Shown: piece after piece, positions 21,552-32,200 of the stretch
Layout of the letters: the number at the start of each line of letters is the position of its first letter
Numbering within the stretch: position 1 is the stretch's first letter
Source of the DNA: Scenedesmus sp. ARA3
Taxonomy: Eukaryota; Chlorophyta; Chlorophyceae; Sphaeropleales; Scenedesmaceae
Direction of reading: 5' to 3'
Assembly (NCBI GenBank): GCA_004335835.1
Contig: RWJK01000411.1
Span: forward strand, 250 to 45,976
Length of the DNA: 45,727 nt
Program-made: the position numbers and the translations under genes
Notes under the pieces: model-generated
Told to the model about the DNA's origin: nothing
The model's database searches: none
What the model saw: only the letters and a program-made list of their open reading frames with translations

Positions 21552-24005
21552 TGCAGCAGGCAGGTGTCAACAGCGGCAGCCTCAAACGCAGCAGCAGCAC
21601 TGAAAACTTCACCAGGAGCAATGTGCAAGCAACGCTGGATGCGCCAACAGGTGTGGCTGGCTGGATGCACAGCGATGCTGCTGCTGCTGCTGCTGCTGCT
21701 GGCACCAGCCCGCCAGTTGGCCGAACCCTAATGGCGCTTGATCTGCGCTCTGCTGGTTCAGCACCGCAGATGGCAGCAGCACGCCACCGAGCATCTTCAG
21801 AGGCTGCTGCTGCTGCTGGATCATCAGCGAGGGATGTGCTGGCTGCAGCCGGTGCTGCTGCTGCTGCGCCGCGTGCGGCTTCAGCAGATGCAGCAGATGC
21901 ATATCATTCCGGCAGCATGCTGATGGGCCAGCCTGCAGCTGACAAACCAGCTGCTGCTTTTGCTGCTGCTGAGGGTGCTGCTGCAAGCCCAGTTAGCACT
22001 ACCAGCAGCAGCGGCAGGAAGCGCAGCTGGCAGCAGGCAGCAGCAGCAGCAGATGCAACGATGTCATCAGGGCACCACCTGGGCTATGATGATGCAGCGG
22101 CACACTCCATGCGCAGATATGGCAGCTCAGGTGGCCTCCAGGCAATGTCATGCGACCAGCCTGACCAGCAGCAGCAGCAGCAACAGCAGCCTCAGCAGCT
22201 GCAGCAGCGGCTGCTGCAGCTGCCGTTCAACGGGCCTGATCTGGCAGATCGGCGGCCTCCGGTGACAACAGAGCCGCCTGCCCTTCCCAAGCCAGCACAC
22301 CACCACCAGCAACAGCAGCCTGCAGACAACGCCCAAAAGGAGGCAGGCACCAGCAGTGAGATGACTCCAGCTACTGCTGCTCCTGCTAGGGCAGCCGAAC
22401 CAGGTGCTGATGAAGCTGCAGCTGCTGCAGGCACTACTGCTGAGCCTGCAGCCGCCGCCGCAGCAGCCGAGCCCGCAGCAGCAGCAGCAGCAGCAGGCCT
22501 TGGCAGCCCAGACATCAGCAGCATGTGCACCAACAGCGACAACGCCTTCCAGCGCCCAAGGGCCGTCACTGGCCCTAGAGCAGCAGCAAAAACACCCAGA
22601 GGAGCAGACAGCGGCAGCGCCAGCAGCAGCAGCAGGGCCAGGGGCGAAGCAGCAGGCCTCACCTCCCCTGGCCTTACATCTGCTGGCCCGGGCAGGCAGC
22701 AGTCATTCAGTGAGGCGACGGCTGCTGCTGCCGCCGCTGCTGCTGCAGCTGCGGTCGGCAGCAGCGGTGGCTCTGGTGACTTGAGTGGCTACCTGGGAGG
22801 CTTTGGCAGCCCTGGGGTGTACAGGACTAGCAGCGGCAAAGTGCTCAGGTGCGCCAACCACCATTGCCGCACTGTTTCATCTGCGTGTGACTGGGTATGC
22901 GTGTGTGTGTCCTTACTGGGAGGTTGCTTGCGCCGGTGGAGGCCACGGCAGGCAATGCAAGATGCTGTTTGCACGGTGTGCTGTGTGCAAGGCGCTTTAG
23001 CTTGTGAATTCGTGGTGGGCTTGGGTGTGACCCGTTGTCATTGCTGCCGCTGCTGCTGCTGGTGTCTATGGTGCCGTAATGTCACCTGCAGCATGCTAAC
23101 GCACCCCAGCCTTGTGCGAGGTGCGCGTGTTGCACATGTGCATAGCGGTTTGGGCATGGCATCATCTCCCTGCTGCTGCTGCTGCTGCTGCTGCTCCTGT
23201 TATCTGGGCTCCTGGCATCAACCGCAGGATGCTGACGCACCCTGTGACTGGCAAGCCGCTGCTGCTGGGCCCTGCCGTGGATGCTAAGTCCAGCAGGCTG
23301 GGCAACACCTCCCTTGGAGCCCCTGCCCCTCAGCTCTTCGGCATGGACCTGCAAGCAACACACCTCAACAGCCTGCCTGCACCTGCACCTGTGCCTACAA
23401 GCCCGTATACCCCACTGCCTGGGTATGCCCAAGCCGGGGGCCTAGCAGCAGCAGCAGGGCCTGGCTTTAGCTCTCCTGGTGCGAGCAGCAGCATGTTGAG
23501 CCTGCAGCGGCTGCACAGGGACGGCAGCATTGCATCTGCTGCTGCTGTTGGTGCAGCTGGCGGCTGTGAGATGGGCAGTGGGGCTGAGCTGGGCATGGCA
23601 GCAGGATATGGACTGACCCAGGCCCAGCCGCCGCAGCAGCAGCAGCAGCAGTCTGGCTACGGCAGCATGCAAGTCCAGCAGGGGCTGTATGCAGGGCCGG
23701 TGGCTGCGGGGGATGCGGCATTTGCTGGTGGGTTGAACGGTAGCAGGAGCATGCAGCATCAAGCAGCGTGGGGCCAACAACCACAGCAGCAGCAGCAGCA
23801 AGGTTATGAGGAGGATGCGCTTGTGAGCTTGGAGCAGCTGCAGCAGTTTGAGCTGCAGCCTCTGCAGTTTGGTGGAGCGTCTGCCATGGACTTTTCGATG
23901 GGTGCTGCAGCACCACAGGGCATGGCAACAGGGCATGGCTTTGGCATGGATGAGGATGGCTTGGCTGCAGATTTGACAGGCAGCGCTTATGGCGGTACCT
24001 TGTGA
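18860..24005 (+). CDS. Giant poly-Q/poly-A protein with acidic stretch and basic coiled coil
   Basis: Two exons, 18860-22848 and 23228-24005, encode about 1588 residues joined as SGKVLR|MLTHPVTGKPLLLG. The open frame extends upstream to 18704 without an ATG, so ATG 18860 is the first choice and an upstream exon is possible. I do not recognise the family. Visible parts are a basic N-terminus (VWLRKQMTRTKRF), an acidic patch (LSDLLDDDDNEADQL), many Q, A, S and H/P runs, and a charged helix (AELEALKQQIAEEKRRRKER followed by KQLKKMRK) that reads as a coiled coil with a nuclear-localisation-like cluster. A Ser-rich site (LKRSSSTENF) could be a phosphorylation motif. There are no membrane segments. 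The mix of acidic, glutamine-rich and basic helical parts suggests a transcriptional co-regulator or scaffold, but that is inference. Reading through the intron donor would give a different Cys-rich tail that looks non-coding. Confidence 0.72.
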
Positions 24006-24380
24006 TAAGATTGGTACTAAGGAGTTGGAGGGGCCATGTGTGGGGCTTCCATCGGCATGGCATGGCTGCGGACCTGGCAGGGATGGGACCTGGCAGCGGT
24101 TATGGCGGTGCCATGTGATCTGACTGATACTGTAGGTTGTGGTGGCACCATGTGGTCTGGCTGCTGGCGTGGTTTTGTGGGTGCCATGTGATGCGACTGT
24201 TCTGGGGTGTGGCTTTGGCAGTGCCGAGTAATCGTAGTGTGGGTTTGGCGGTGTTGCATGACTCGCTTCCTGGAAGGGTTTTGGTGATGCCATGTGATCT
24301 GACCTGTCAATCCTGCTAGCGCAGTGGACAGTGTGATCTGAACTGACATTATGGTGGAACAGGCCATGTGGGGAGCGCAC
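24006..24380. repeat. Degenerate minisatellite downstream of the poly-Q gene
   Basis: The word GCCATGTGATCTGAC or a close variant recurs at about 24108, 24144, 24181, 24288 and 24361, with irregular spacing of roughly 35-110 bp. Related GGCATGGCATGGC words occur at its left end. It probably forms the 3' untranslated region and trailer of the poly-Q gene. No ORF is supported. Confidence 0.5.
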
Positions 24381-24832
24381 GTTTGCAAACGGTGAATCTT
24401 TGATGCAACTTGTGTGTTGCGGATGCCTGCACGCACTTTGTGATCAACGGTGGCTGGGCCTGATGATACAGGGTTTGCCTGCTCAGCAAGGAGTTGGCTG
24501 CTACTGTGGTGCTTGCACGAGAGGGCACTGTGCACACACGGTGCATGCATGGTTGCAACAGTACCAATGCACATGTTTATATCGGCGAAGAGTGGGCTGC
24601 AAATGGGTGCCTGTGCACGCAGCCTGCCTGACTCTACAGCAACAGCTGCAGCTGCAGGTGCAACTTTGGCCCAAGTCTGAAGAAGACTTTGTGTATGTCC
24701 ACGGCATGTTTGTGTTGTACACATCATGGCTGCAGCAGTGCTTCTGGCATGGTGCTATTGCACGTGCAAGCAGCTGTCATGTTTGCGTGTGAGGTTGGGA
24801 CTGCATGGGGCCCCGGGCCTTGATTTGGAGGT

Positions 24833-25086
24833 GGGGGTTGTACGGGGTTGGGTTGGGGTTGTGTGGTTGGGGTTGTACGAGGTTGGGTTGGGGTTGTGTG
24901 GTTGGGGTTGTACGAGGTTGGNNNNNNNNNNNNNNNNNNNNNNNNNNNNNNNNNNNNTTGGGGTTGTGTGGTTGGGGTTGTACGAGGTTGGGTTGGGGTT
25001 GTGTGGTTGGGGTTGTACGAGGTTGGGTTGGGGTTGTGTCGTTGGGGTTGTACGAGGTTGGGTTGGGGTTGCAATGTTGGGGTTGT
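24833..25086. repeat. 35-bp G/T-rich tandem array with gap
   Basis: A 35-bp unit built from GGTTGGGTTGGGG and GTTGTACGA blocks is repeated about seven times on the plus strand, with 36 Ns at 24922-24957. Runs of three or four Gs separated by TT make the plus strand a strong G-quadruplex candidate. The array is flanked by a near-identical 20-bp word containing CCCGGGCCTT at 24811-24830 and 25092-25111. Confidence 0.9.
24922..24957. other. Assembly gap (36 Ns)
   Basis: Thirty-six undetermined bases inside the 35-bp repeat array. The true copy number of the repeat is unknown. Confidence 0.95.
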
Positions 25087-25111
25087 ATGAGGCCCGGGCC
25101 TTGGCTTTGAG

Positions 25112-26366
25112 GGCTCACTGCACGGATTGCTCAGCCTCTGAGTTGGCTGCACGGCTGCTGATGGCAATTGAGGCCTGTTGGTATGGCAGGGAGTGAATTG
25201 TGGCAGCATGGGTGGTGGAGAAATGTGCAAGGAGTGGCGGCTGCATTGTGTAGATGCTGCCGCGGCAGCCTGTGTGGCACAGGTCAGTCAGTTTGCTGCA
25301 GTGCAGCTGTCTTGGTGCCACGATGTAGTCTGGTTGATGCACCAATGCAGCTGATGTTATCTGCAGCACATGTGATCCAACACATACCTGTGTTGTCTGG
25401 CGCTTGATAAGTGATCCGAAGCTGAAAAGCATCGCATTGCTCTGCATTGCAGTGCACAGCATCCCAACAGCAACGGTGCGTGGCATGTTTCTGTGCTGCA
25501 CCCATCCTGTGGATGGTGGCGCTGCATTGCAGTGCAGGGCATCTTACCAGCATCGGTGTTTGGCACATTTCTGGTACCACACCAGTCTTTTTGATGGGTG
25601 TGTTGCGTGCTCTGGCACAACCAGCTTGCATCAAGTTGACGTCAGTTGTAGGCCGCCCCTGGCCTTGTACAGTACATGGCTGCATCAGCGTGCGTGGCGT
25701 CTGCATCCATGCATGCGTGCATGCGTCGGCCACTGCTCTTGCTTGAACGCGAGCTGCATGTGTTCCTGCACCATGCACAGCCTGGTGATCAGTTCCATTC
25801 CACCCCCGTGATCATTCTCAGCCCGGAGTTTTGCTCGGCTGCAGCCGCCATGTGTAGGGTGTAGGGAAAGTGCCAGAGCATGAACTAGTGCGGCACCTGT
25901 GAATGTCGTGACATGCACAGCAACAAACAGGCCACAGGGCCGTCTGTGCGCTGGTGTAGCACATAGGATGTGATCTATTGGTCGTGTTGTGTTAGGATCG
26001 GGGGCGGCAGGCTGCGCTCGTCTCTGAAGTGCTGAGTGAACACTGCTCAGCAGTGCGCGTGTTGTGCTGGCATGTGGGAACATTGTGCCCCCATGCGTGG
26101 GGCACGTGTGCGTCAGTGGCTGCCTCATCACCACGCCACATGTGGCGTGATGTTTGTGCTCAAGGCTTTCAATTCGACTGGTTGCACTGCATATTGATCG
26201 CAGAGGATGCCTGGCTGTTCTGTCTGCCACGTGCGCGTGTGTATAACAGCAGGTCACATGCCGTCAAACAGGAGTCAGCTTGAGCTCTGCAGCGATTCCA
26301 GATGCCACAAAGGTTGCTGAGTTCTGCTGTGCATGCTGCTCGCTGCTGCGGCTGCCTCCCGCTGTG
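25112..26366. other. Gene-poor stretch with a short tandem duplication
   Basis: No gene can be supported. An 80-bp segment starting GCATTGCAGTGCA at 25444 is repeated in diverged form at 25524. Short open frames on both strands lack recognisable domains. The plus frame around 25725-25850 is helix-like (LLLLERELHVFLHHA) and might be an exon upstream of the candidate at 26367, but no splice model is secure. Confidence 0.35.
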
Positions 26367-26540
26367 ATGTTGAAACAGCGGGGAATGGGGCCACAGCGCG
26401 GCACATCACCAAGCTACCGCCTGGTAGGAAGAGTCCCGGGCTTTTCCAAAGTGCAGCAGCTGGTTGAGTTGAATCCGCTGCCCTGCAGTGCAGCGCCATG
26501 GCGCTTGCCGGCGCTGCTTAGCAAAGAGTTTGGCAGCTGA
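26367..26540 (+). CDS. Possible coding exon of an unrecognised gene
   Basis: A 57-residue open frame from the ATG at 26367 (MLKQRGMGPQRGTSPSYRLV...) ends at LLSKEFGS and a TGA. The same frame is open upstream to 26280. The balanced residue mix (GRVPGFSKVQQLVELNPLPC) and absence of CAG-repeat sequence look more like real protein than the surrounding ORFs, so it may be the last exon of a gene whose other exons lie to the left. I recognise no family. Confidence 0.25.
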   Translation: MLKQRGMGPQRGTSPSYRLVGRVPGFSKVQQLVELNPLPCSAAPWRLPALLSKEFGS

Positions 26541-27166
26541 TGTTGCTGAGTTGTAGCAACACTGTGCTTAGCTGGTGTGTCAGACCCCCAGCTCTGCCAG
26601 CATCACTTGTGATGCTGTGTGGCTGTGGCTCAAGAGAGTGTTACTGTGTTGGAAGTATCTTCTGTGGCTTTGCTCCAGTTTGGAATAAGCACATGGTTTG
26701 CAGTGTGGAGCTTGTCAGCAATGTGCGCAAAGAAGGACGGCAGGTCACCCAGACGTACTGCTGTGACACGCCACGTCCAAGCTGTGGCATGTGGCCGTAT
26801 GTGACTTGCACAGCAGCAGTGTCCAGTCACACTGCAGCTGTGAATGCTCCCCTCCTGCTGGTGATTGTGCATGTGCAGGCAGTGGTTGGCTCCTGTGAGC
26901 GCAGTATTAGCCTGTACACAACTCAGGCCTGTGTGGTTATTTCTGGCTGGTTGTGTTTTGTCTTCTGTGCGTGATTTGAAGTGGCTGCAAGGGTGATCGA
27001 TGCTCCTGGTTGCCTTGCCGACGTGAACGGGAAGTGTGTGCGTAGGTGAACCTGCCACCATCAGCTGCAGTTTGCATCAACAGCTGGTGGAGTGATGGCA
27101 GCAGGATCTATTATGTGCCTTGCTGTTGGCAGCATGCAGCTAGTTACAATGGCTGCAGCTGCATTA

Positions 27167-27205
<39 letters not shown>

Positions 27206-29070
27206 CGTGGGTGAGGTGTGTCATGTGTCCCGGAGGTGATGTTGCGCACTAACCGAGCAACAGCAGTAGCAGTATGCTCAGCACAGGCACGCCTGGTACA
27301 CATGCTTCCAACCGCTTGGTGGCATGTACGGCTGCTCATAACACAGCATCTTAGCAGGATCTTAGCAGCATCAGGAGCAGGTCAGCCCTGCATTAGTAGT
27401 ATATTGCCGGCCCGCCACGGCATGGCCTTCTTTGTGGAGACAAACACGTGGCTCGTCTATCTGTCTGTGTGCGTGTTGCGCTTGAAAGTGCAGCTGATCC
27501 GATCAAGGAGTCCCTGCGATGGTGCAGCACTGCAGGCCTTGCTGCTTCCATGGTGACAGTACATCTCAGCTGCTGCCGCAGTCCCATCAGGATTGCTGGT
27601 CTCTGTGCATGATTCATGATGTCCCGATCACTTGCGTGGTTGCTGAGGGTATGCGTAGCCTATCGGCATATAGGTAGCTACCGAGCTCTCTTTCTTTTTG
27701 CTTTGGAACCTCTTTTGCGGCATTTCCGTACTAGTAGTGCAGCAGTGGCAGGTCTCTGGGGCATTTGTGTGTTTGTGCGGCGCAGCAACAGTGGATGGGT
27801 TGAGGGCAACCAAGGTGTGTGTTGTGGTGGAATTGAACTGCATGGCGCATGCTCCGGCATGCAGCAGCACAAGTTCTTGGGGCTTGCTTATGCAGGGCCG
27901 CACTGCAGTGTTGTTCACACCAGAGTGCTGCTGTCTGTGCCGCCCAGCAGCACGCGCTGGCAGCAGTGGTGTGTTTTGCGACACTTTGAATTCGAGCTTC
28001 ACATTTGAATGATGTACGTGACACATTGCACGGGTGCAGTTGAGGCCAGGCAAGGCTGCAAGCCTGCTATGGACTCTCTGCTACTCTGCTGCTGTGTTAG
28101 CTGCTGGCCATGGCGGACAGCTGGCGGACTCCGCCAGGCTTGATGCAACACTGTACCTAGGTCTGCATTGTGCAAACTGGTGTGGCAGTGCTGTTCACTT
28201 GGCTGCTGGTCGGGTGCTGATGTGCCGATTGGAAGTGCTTGTTGAGGACGACACAATGCATGCCCGCACCATATGGTGCATGCATGCACGTGCATGCACC
28301 TGAGCAAATGGCGGTCAGGGCCGCCCGGGTAGGCGCTTGGTGTTCTGCCTGCATTGTAGGTGCTCTGGTTGTGGACGACTTGTTGCTGTGCATTGCAGGC
28401 TGCCTGGATGGCCTGAGTGCTATCTGTCTGGCTGTGCGCAATGCACAAGGCCTGCACACGGTGCTACTAGTAGTACTACATTGCCGACTGCGAACGCATG
28501 TTGATGCAGCGTTGACTCTGGCGTTGCCATTCACACTGTTGACCGTTGACTGGATTAGAGAGCGACATACATCACATTACAGCATCGTATTGCTGGTTGG
28601 GATAACCTGCCAGTGGCGTGCGACTCACAGGGTGTGGTCACTGCAATGATGGCCTGACGCCAGCATGTGGCGTTCCACACATGGTAACACTGTCGCGTGC
28701 CCGCTGCGCTACTGCAGCACCTGCAGCCAGCTAGCAGTACCGCTTTAACTCTTTATTCCGTACTGCCATACTGTGACATTGACTAGCCTTCCCACCACAC
28801 GCCTGGCTAAGCACCACCCGCCACCCATGCGGGATCCATGCTACCCAACGTACACAATCGTTTCGTCCGAGTAAGATACAACCTTTCAGCGCAAGAGCCA
28901 GCTTCAGCCCTGCTTACATGTGGTAAAATGAAAACTCTCCCTTTCAATCGCCTGAGCTGCTGCCCGTGTCAAGCTGGCAACAGTACACGCATGGCAACAC
29001 CAGCACCAGCAGCTGCTGTTGATGCTCCAGCCTGCGAGCCGCATAACATGCCAGCCTGCAATGTGCTGCA
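26541..29070. other. Gene-poor intergenic stretch
   Basis: A 2.5-kb interval up to the FKBP gene's stop codon. A (CAG)n run lies near 27170-27203, and a perfect palindrome GCACCATATGGTGC sits near 28265 next to GCATGCACGTGCATGC. The right end should be the 3' untranslated region of the minus-strand FKBP gene. I see no supported coding or RNA gene. Confidence 0.4.
28914..28918 (-). terminator. TGTAA polyadenylation signal candidate
   Basis: TTACA on the plus strand gives TGTAA on the minus strand, about 155 nt downstream of the FKBP gene stop codon. Confidence 0.4.
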
Positions 29071-29237
29071 TCATCTTCTAGCTGCCTGCGGCCGTTTCAC
29101 CAGCCCCAGCAGCTGACCCAGCCAGCCCAGCAGCGCAGCCAGCAGCGCAAACAGCGGCTGCAGCAGCCCACCACCACGGCCTCTGCTGCCGCCGCTGCTG
29201 CTGCTACCGCTGACGTCACGTGCTGCTGCTGTTCTCC

Positions 29238-29276
<39 letters not shown>

Positions 29277-32200
29277 GTTCTGCCGCACCACCTGCTGCTG
29301 GCTCTTCCGCTGCTGCTGCTTCTGGCTGCTCCTGCTGCTGCTGTGGCTCCGGTGGCATATCATTGAGGCCGCCGCCCGGCTTGGGTTTTGGTGGGGGCCC
29401 CAATGCTCCCTTGAAGAGTGAGGCGCCGGCCTTCTGCTCCTCCTTCTGCAGCCGCTTCAGTGCCAGCAGCTCACGCTGAACTTCACGGTCCTCAGGGTCT
29501 CTGCAGCAGGCAGCAGATGTACCAAAAGGCAGCTGCGTCAGGCGTGGCGGGGGCCAGTGCTGGCGGCACACGTGTGAATGCTATCGCCACCCAATGGGCT
29601 AGCTGTGCATGGGTGCTGTGCCTTCTTCACCATACTATCAGCAGGAAGCAGTGAGACAAAAGACGTACAGCTATAGCATATGACAGCATATCTCTCTGTA
29701 GAGGCCACGGTCCACACGCTATCGCCACCCAGCGCGAAGCGGGCTAGTCAGCGAACGTCCTAGATCACCCTGCCAATGCATGCATTGCAGCAGCTAGTTG
29801 GCCCTGCCAGGCGATCCACTCACAGTGTTGCTGCGCTGCTGAGGTCCTCCAGCGCCTCTACAGCTACAGCAACTGAGACCTAAACCCTCCTCTCGCTGCA
29901 GAGGGCACGGGCAACACGCCGCCGCCAGCCGACACACTGTCGGCAAGTGCATGGGTTGCTGTGCCTAAATCACCGTACTATCAGCAGGCAGCAGCGTGAC
30001 AACGCACGCACAGCTACAGCAAACCGACGGCATCCTCTTGCTGCAAGGGGCACAGCCCACACAACGCCAACGGGTTCAATAACGCCGCACATCATCCTGA
30101 CAGTACACACGGTGTAGTACAGCAAGCCACTCACAGTGTTGCTGCGCTGCTGAGGTCCTCCAGCGCCTCAACTGTCCTGCCCATGCCGGCACGCGCCTTG
30201 CCGCGCCTGAACAGCGCCTTGATGTGCTTCGGGTCGCGCACCAGCACCTGCAGCATGATGCTTGCACGCGTCAGCAGAGCATCAAGTAGCCACAGATGAA
30301 ACTAAACTTGGCTCCACACTTCAGCACATGACATAGCATGATGCAGCAGCAGGTGAGGTCAAGCAATACATCAGCAGCACCAGCAGCAGGAGTGGCAGGA
30401 GACAGAACTGGGTAACCAGATAAGAGGCGCTGCACAGCGCCAGCACCTTGCAAGTATGCATACCGCATGCACACTGCCAGTCAACCAGCGGCAACACTTG
30501 AACCCTGCCGGACGTGAGCTTGGCATGGCCCATCCTTGCCAGCAGCTCTGATCGAATCAGCCCTCCTTGACAGCACTGCTGTCACCCACCTGTGTGGCGT
30601 TGTGCGCTGCTGCTGCAAAGTCCCCTTGCTTCAGCTGCACTGCTGCCATGTTGAGGTACACTGGGTTTGTCACTTCCTCTGCCTTGTCTAGGTGGGGGCC
30701 GTGCAGCTGCAGCATGAAGTCCTCATCGCAGTACGACAGCGCCTGCACAAGATAGCCGCACGCAACAACACACAGCACAGCAGTATGTCAGTCGGTTGTG
30801 CGCCGCACACATGTCCACACCAGTGCAGTAAGGGTGCGGTCGTAAACTGCCGTCTGAAGGACAACTGAAGGCCCACCTGCTGAGCAAAGTGACCACGGCG
30901 CTATGTACTGCCAGCTTATGCAGCCACTCTGCAGTTCTGTTGCTGCTGCTGCTGCTGCTGCAGCTGCTGCTCACCATGGCATACTTGGCCAGCGCCTCGG
31001 TGAACTTGCCATCCCGAACATGCCGCAACAACAACAAGCATAAACGTGTGCGCCTGTGCCTGCTGCACCTGCTGCCGCTGCTCACCATGGCGTACTTGGC
31101 CAGCGCCTCGGTGTACTTGCCCTCCCCAAACAGCGCGTTGCCCTCCTTGCGCCGCCGCTCCGCTGCCTCCAGCCGCTCCTCGTACAGCATCGTGCGGCGG
31201 TCCACGCCCTGACAGGACACGACAGCAGCAGCAGCAGCAGCAGCAGCGGTGTCAGCAGGTTCTTGTGCTGCGGCTACATGTAGCCACGGGAGGAAGCCTG
31301 CTGCACGTGCTCCTTGATGCACAAACCTTGATGCAGGAACTGCTGCTGCTTACAAGATCATTGACCATGCATCACACAGCAATGCGAACAGTGTGTTGGT
31401 ATCTGCTGGTTAAATTGTGCCGACCCCTGCTGTGAAGAGCACTGCTGCTGGCATCGGTCATGTGCCAGGGCACCCCCACCCGTGCCTGCCCCTGCTGATA
31501 ACATTCACCACCTGCAGCTCCTGCACACACGCCAACTACTGCTTGCACGAGCCGCCGCATTGTAAGCCACAGCATGGTGGCAGGGGCCCCAGCAAGCCAT
31601 GTGAGTAAGCATCATGTTGCATTGTGCTGTTGCAAAATGCTGCACCTCCTTACAGCAACTGCACCAGCCAGCTGGCCTCACCTCTGCTGGCGGCTCCCAG
31701 GCGATCACGCCCACCTCGTACACCAGCAACATTATGTGCCACATCACATGCCGCAGCACTGCACCAGCCAGCCGGCCTCACCTCTGCTGGCGGCTCCCAT
31801 GCAATCATGTCCACCTCATACATCAGCTGGCAGGAGGGGGGCACACTCGGGAAGCTGAAGCTGCCTTTCTCGCCATAGCCATAGGCAGGGTCTGTGACGT
31901 ACACTGCTGCGCGCTCGCCGGCGCGCATGGTGGCGACAGCCAGGTTGAGGCCTGTTGCGCGCTGCGTGGTGTCTGTTGCATGTGGTGAAAAAGTGTGTAA
32001 AAGGAGTGAGAGCAGGTAAGGGGTGAAGCGCAGGGTGATGGCATGTGCTGCTTCCTGCAAGCTACCAACTACAGCTGTTGAGCAATCAAAATTTCAAGTT
32101 TGTCGCTGTACAGTGTGATGGACCTTTAAAGCAGGAGCTTGCTGGGTTTGCTGGTGTATAAACATTCCCCTGGCGCTGGGCAACATCGCAACAACAGAGC

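Noticed and set aside
23442..24380. 312-residue minus-strand open frame opposite the poly-Q gene
   Set aside because: It is the antisense shadow of CAG-rich coding sequence; its Cys, His and Leu content follows from the repeats.
24833..25086. Internal telomeric repeat
   Set aside because: The unit is G/T-rich but is not the TTTTAGGG or TTTAGGG type expected in green algae, and its 35-bp period is too complex.
28255..28300. Palindromic GCATGC/CATATG cluster as a tRNA or regulatory element
   Set aside because: The palindromes are short, no cloverleaf or known element can be built, and GCATGC words are common throughout the window.
29816..29858. Extra FKBP TPR exon
   Set aside because: It is only the 3' 43 bp of exon 6 without an acceptor, so it is a duplicated fragment rather than a full exon.
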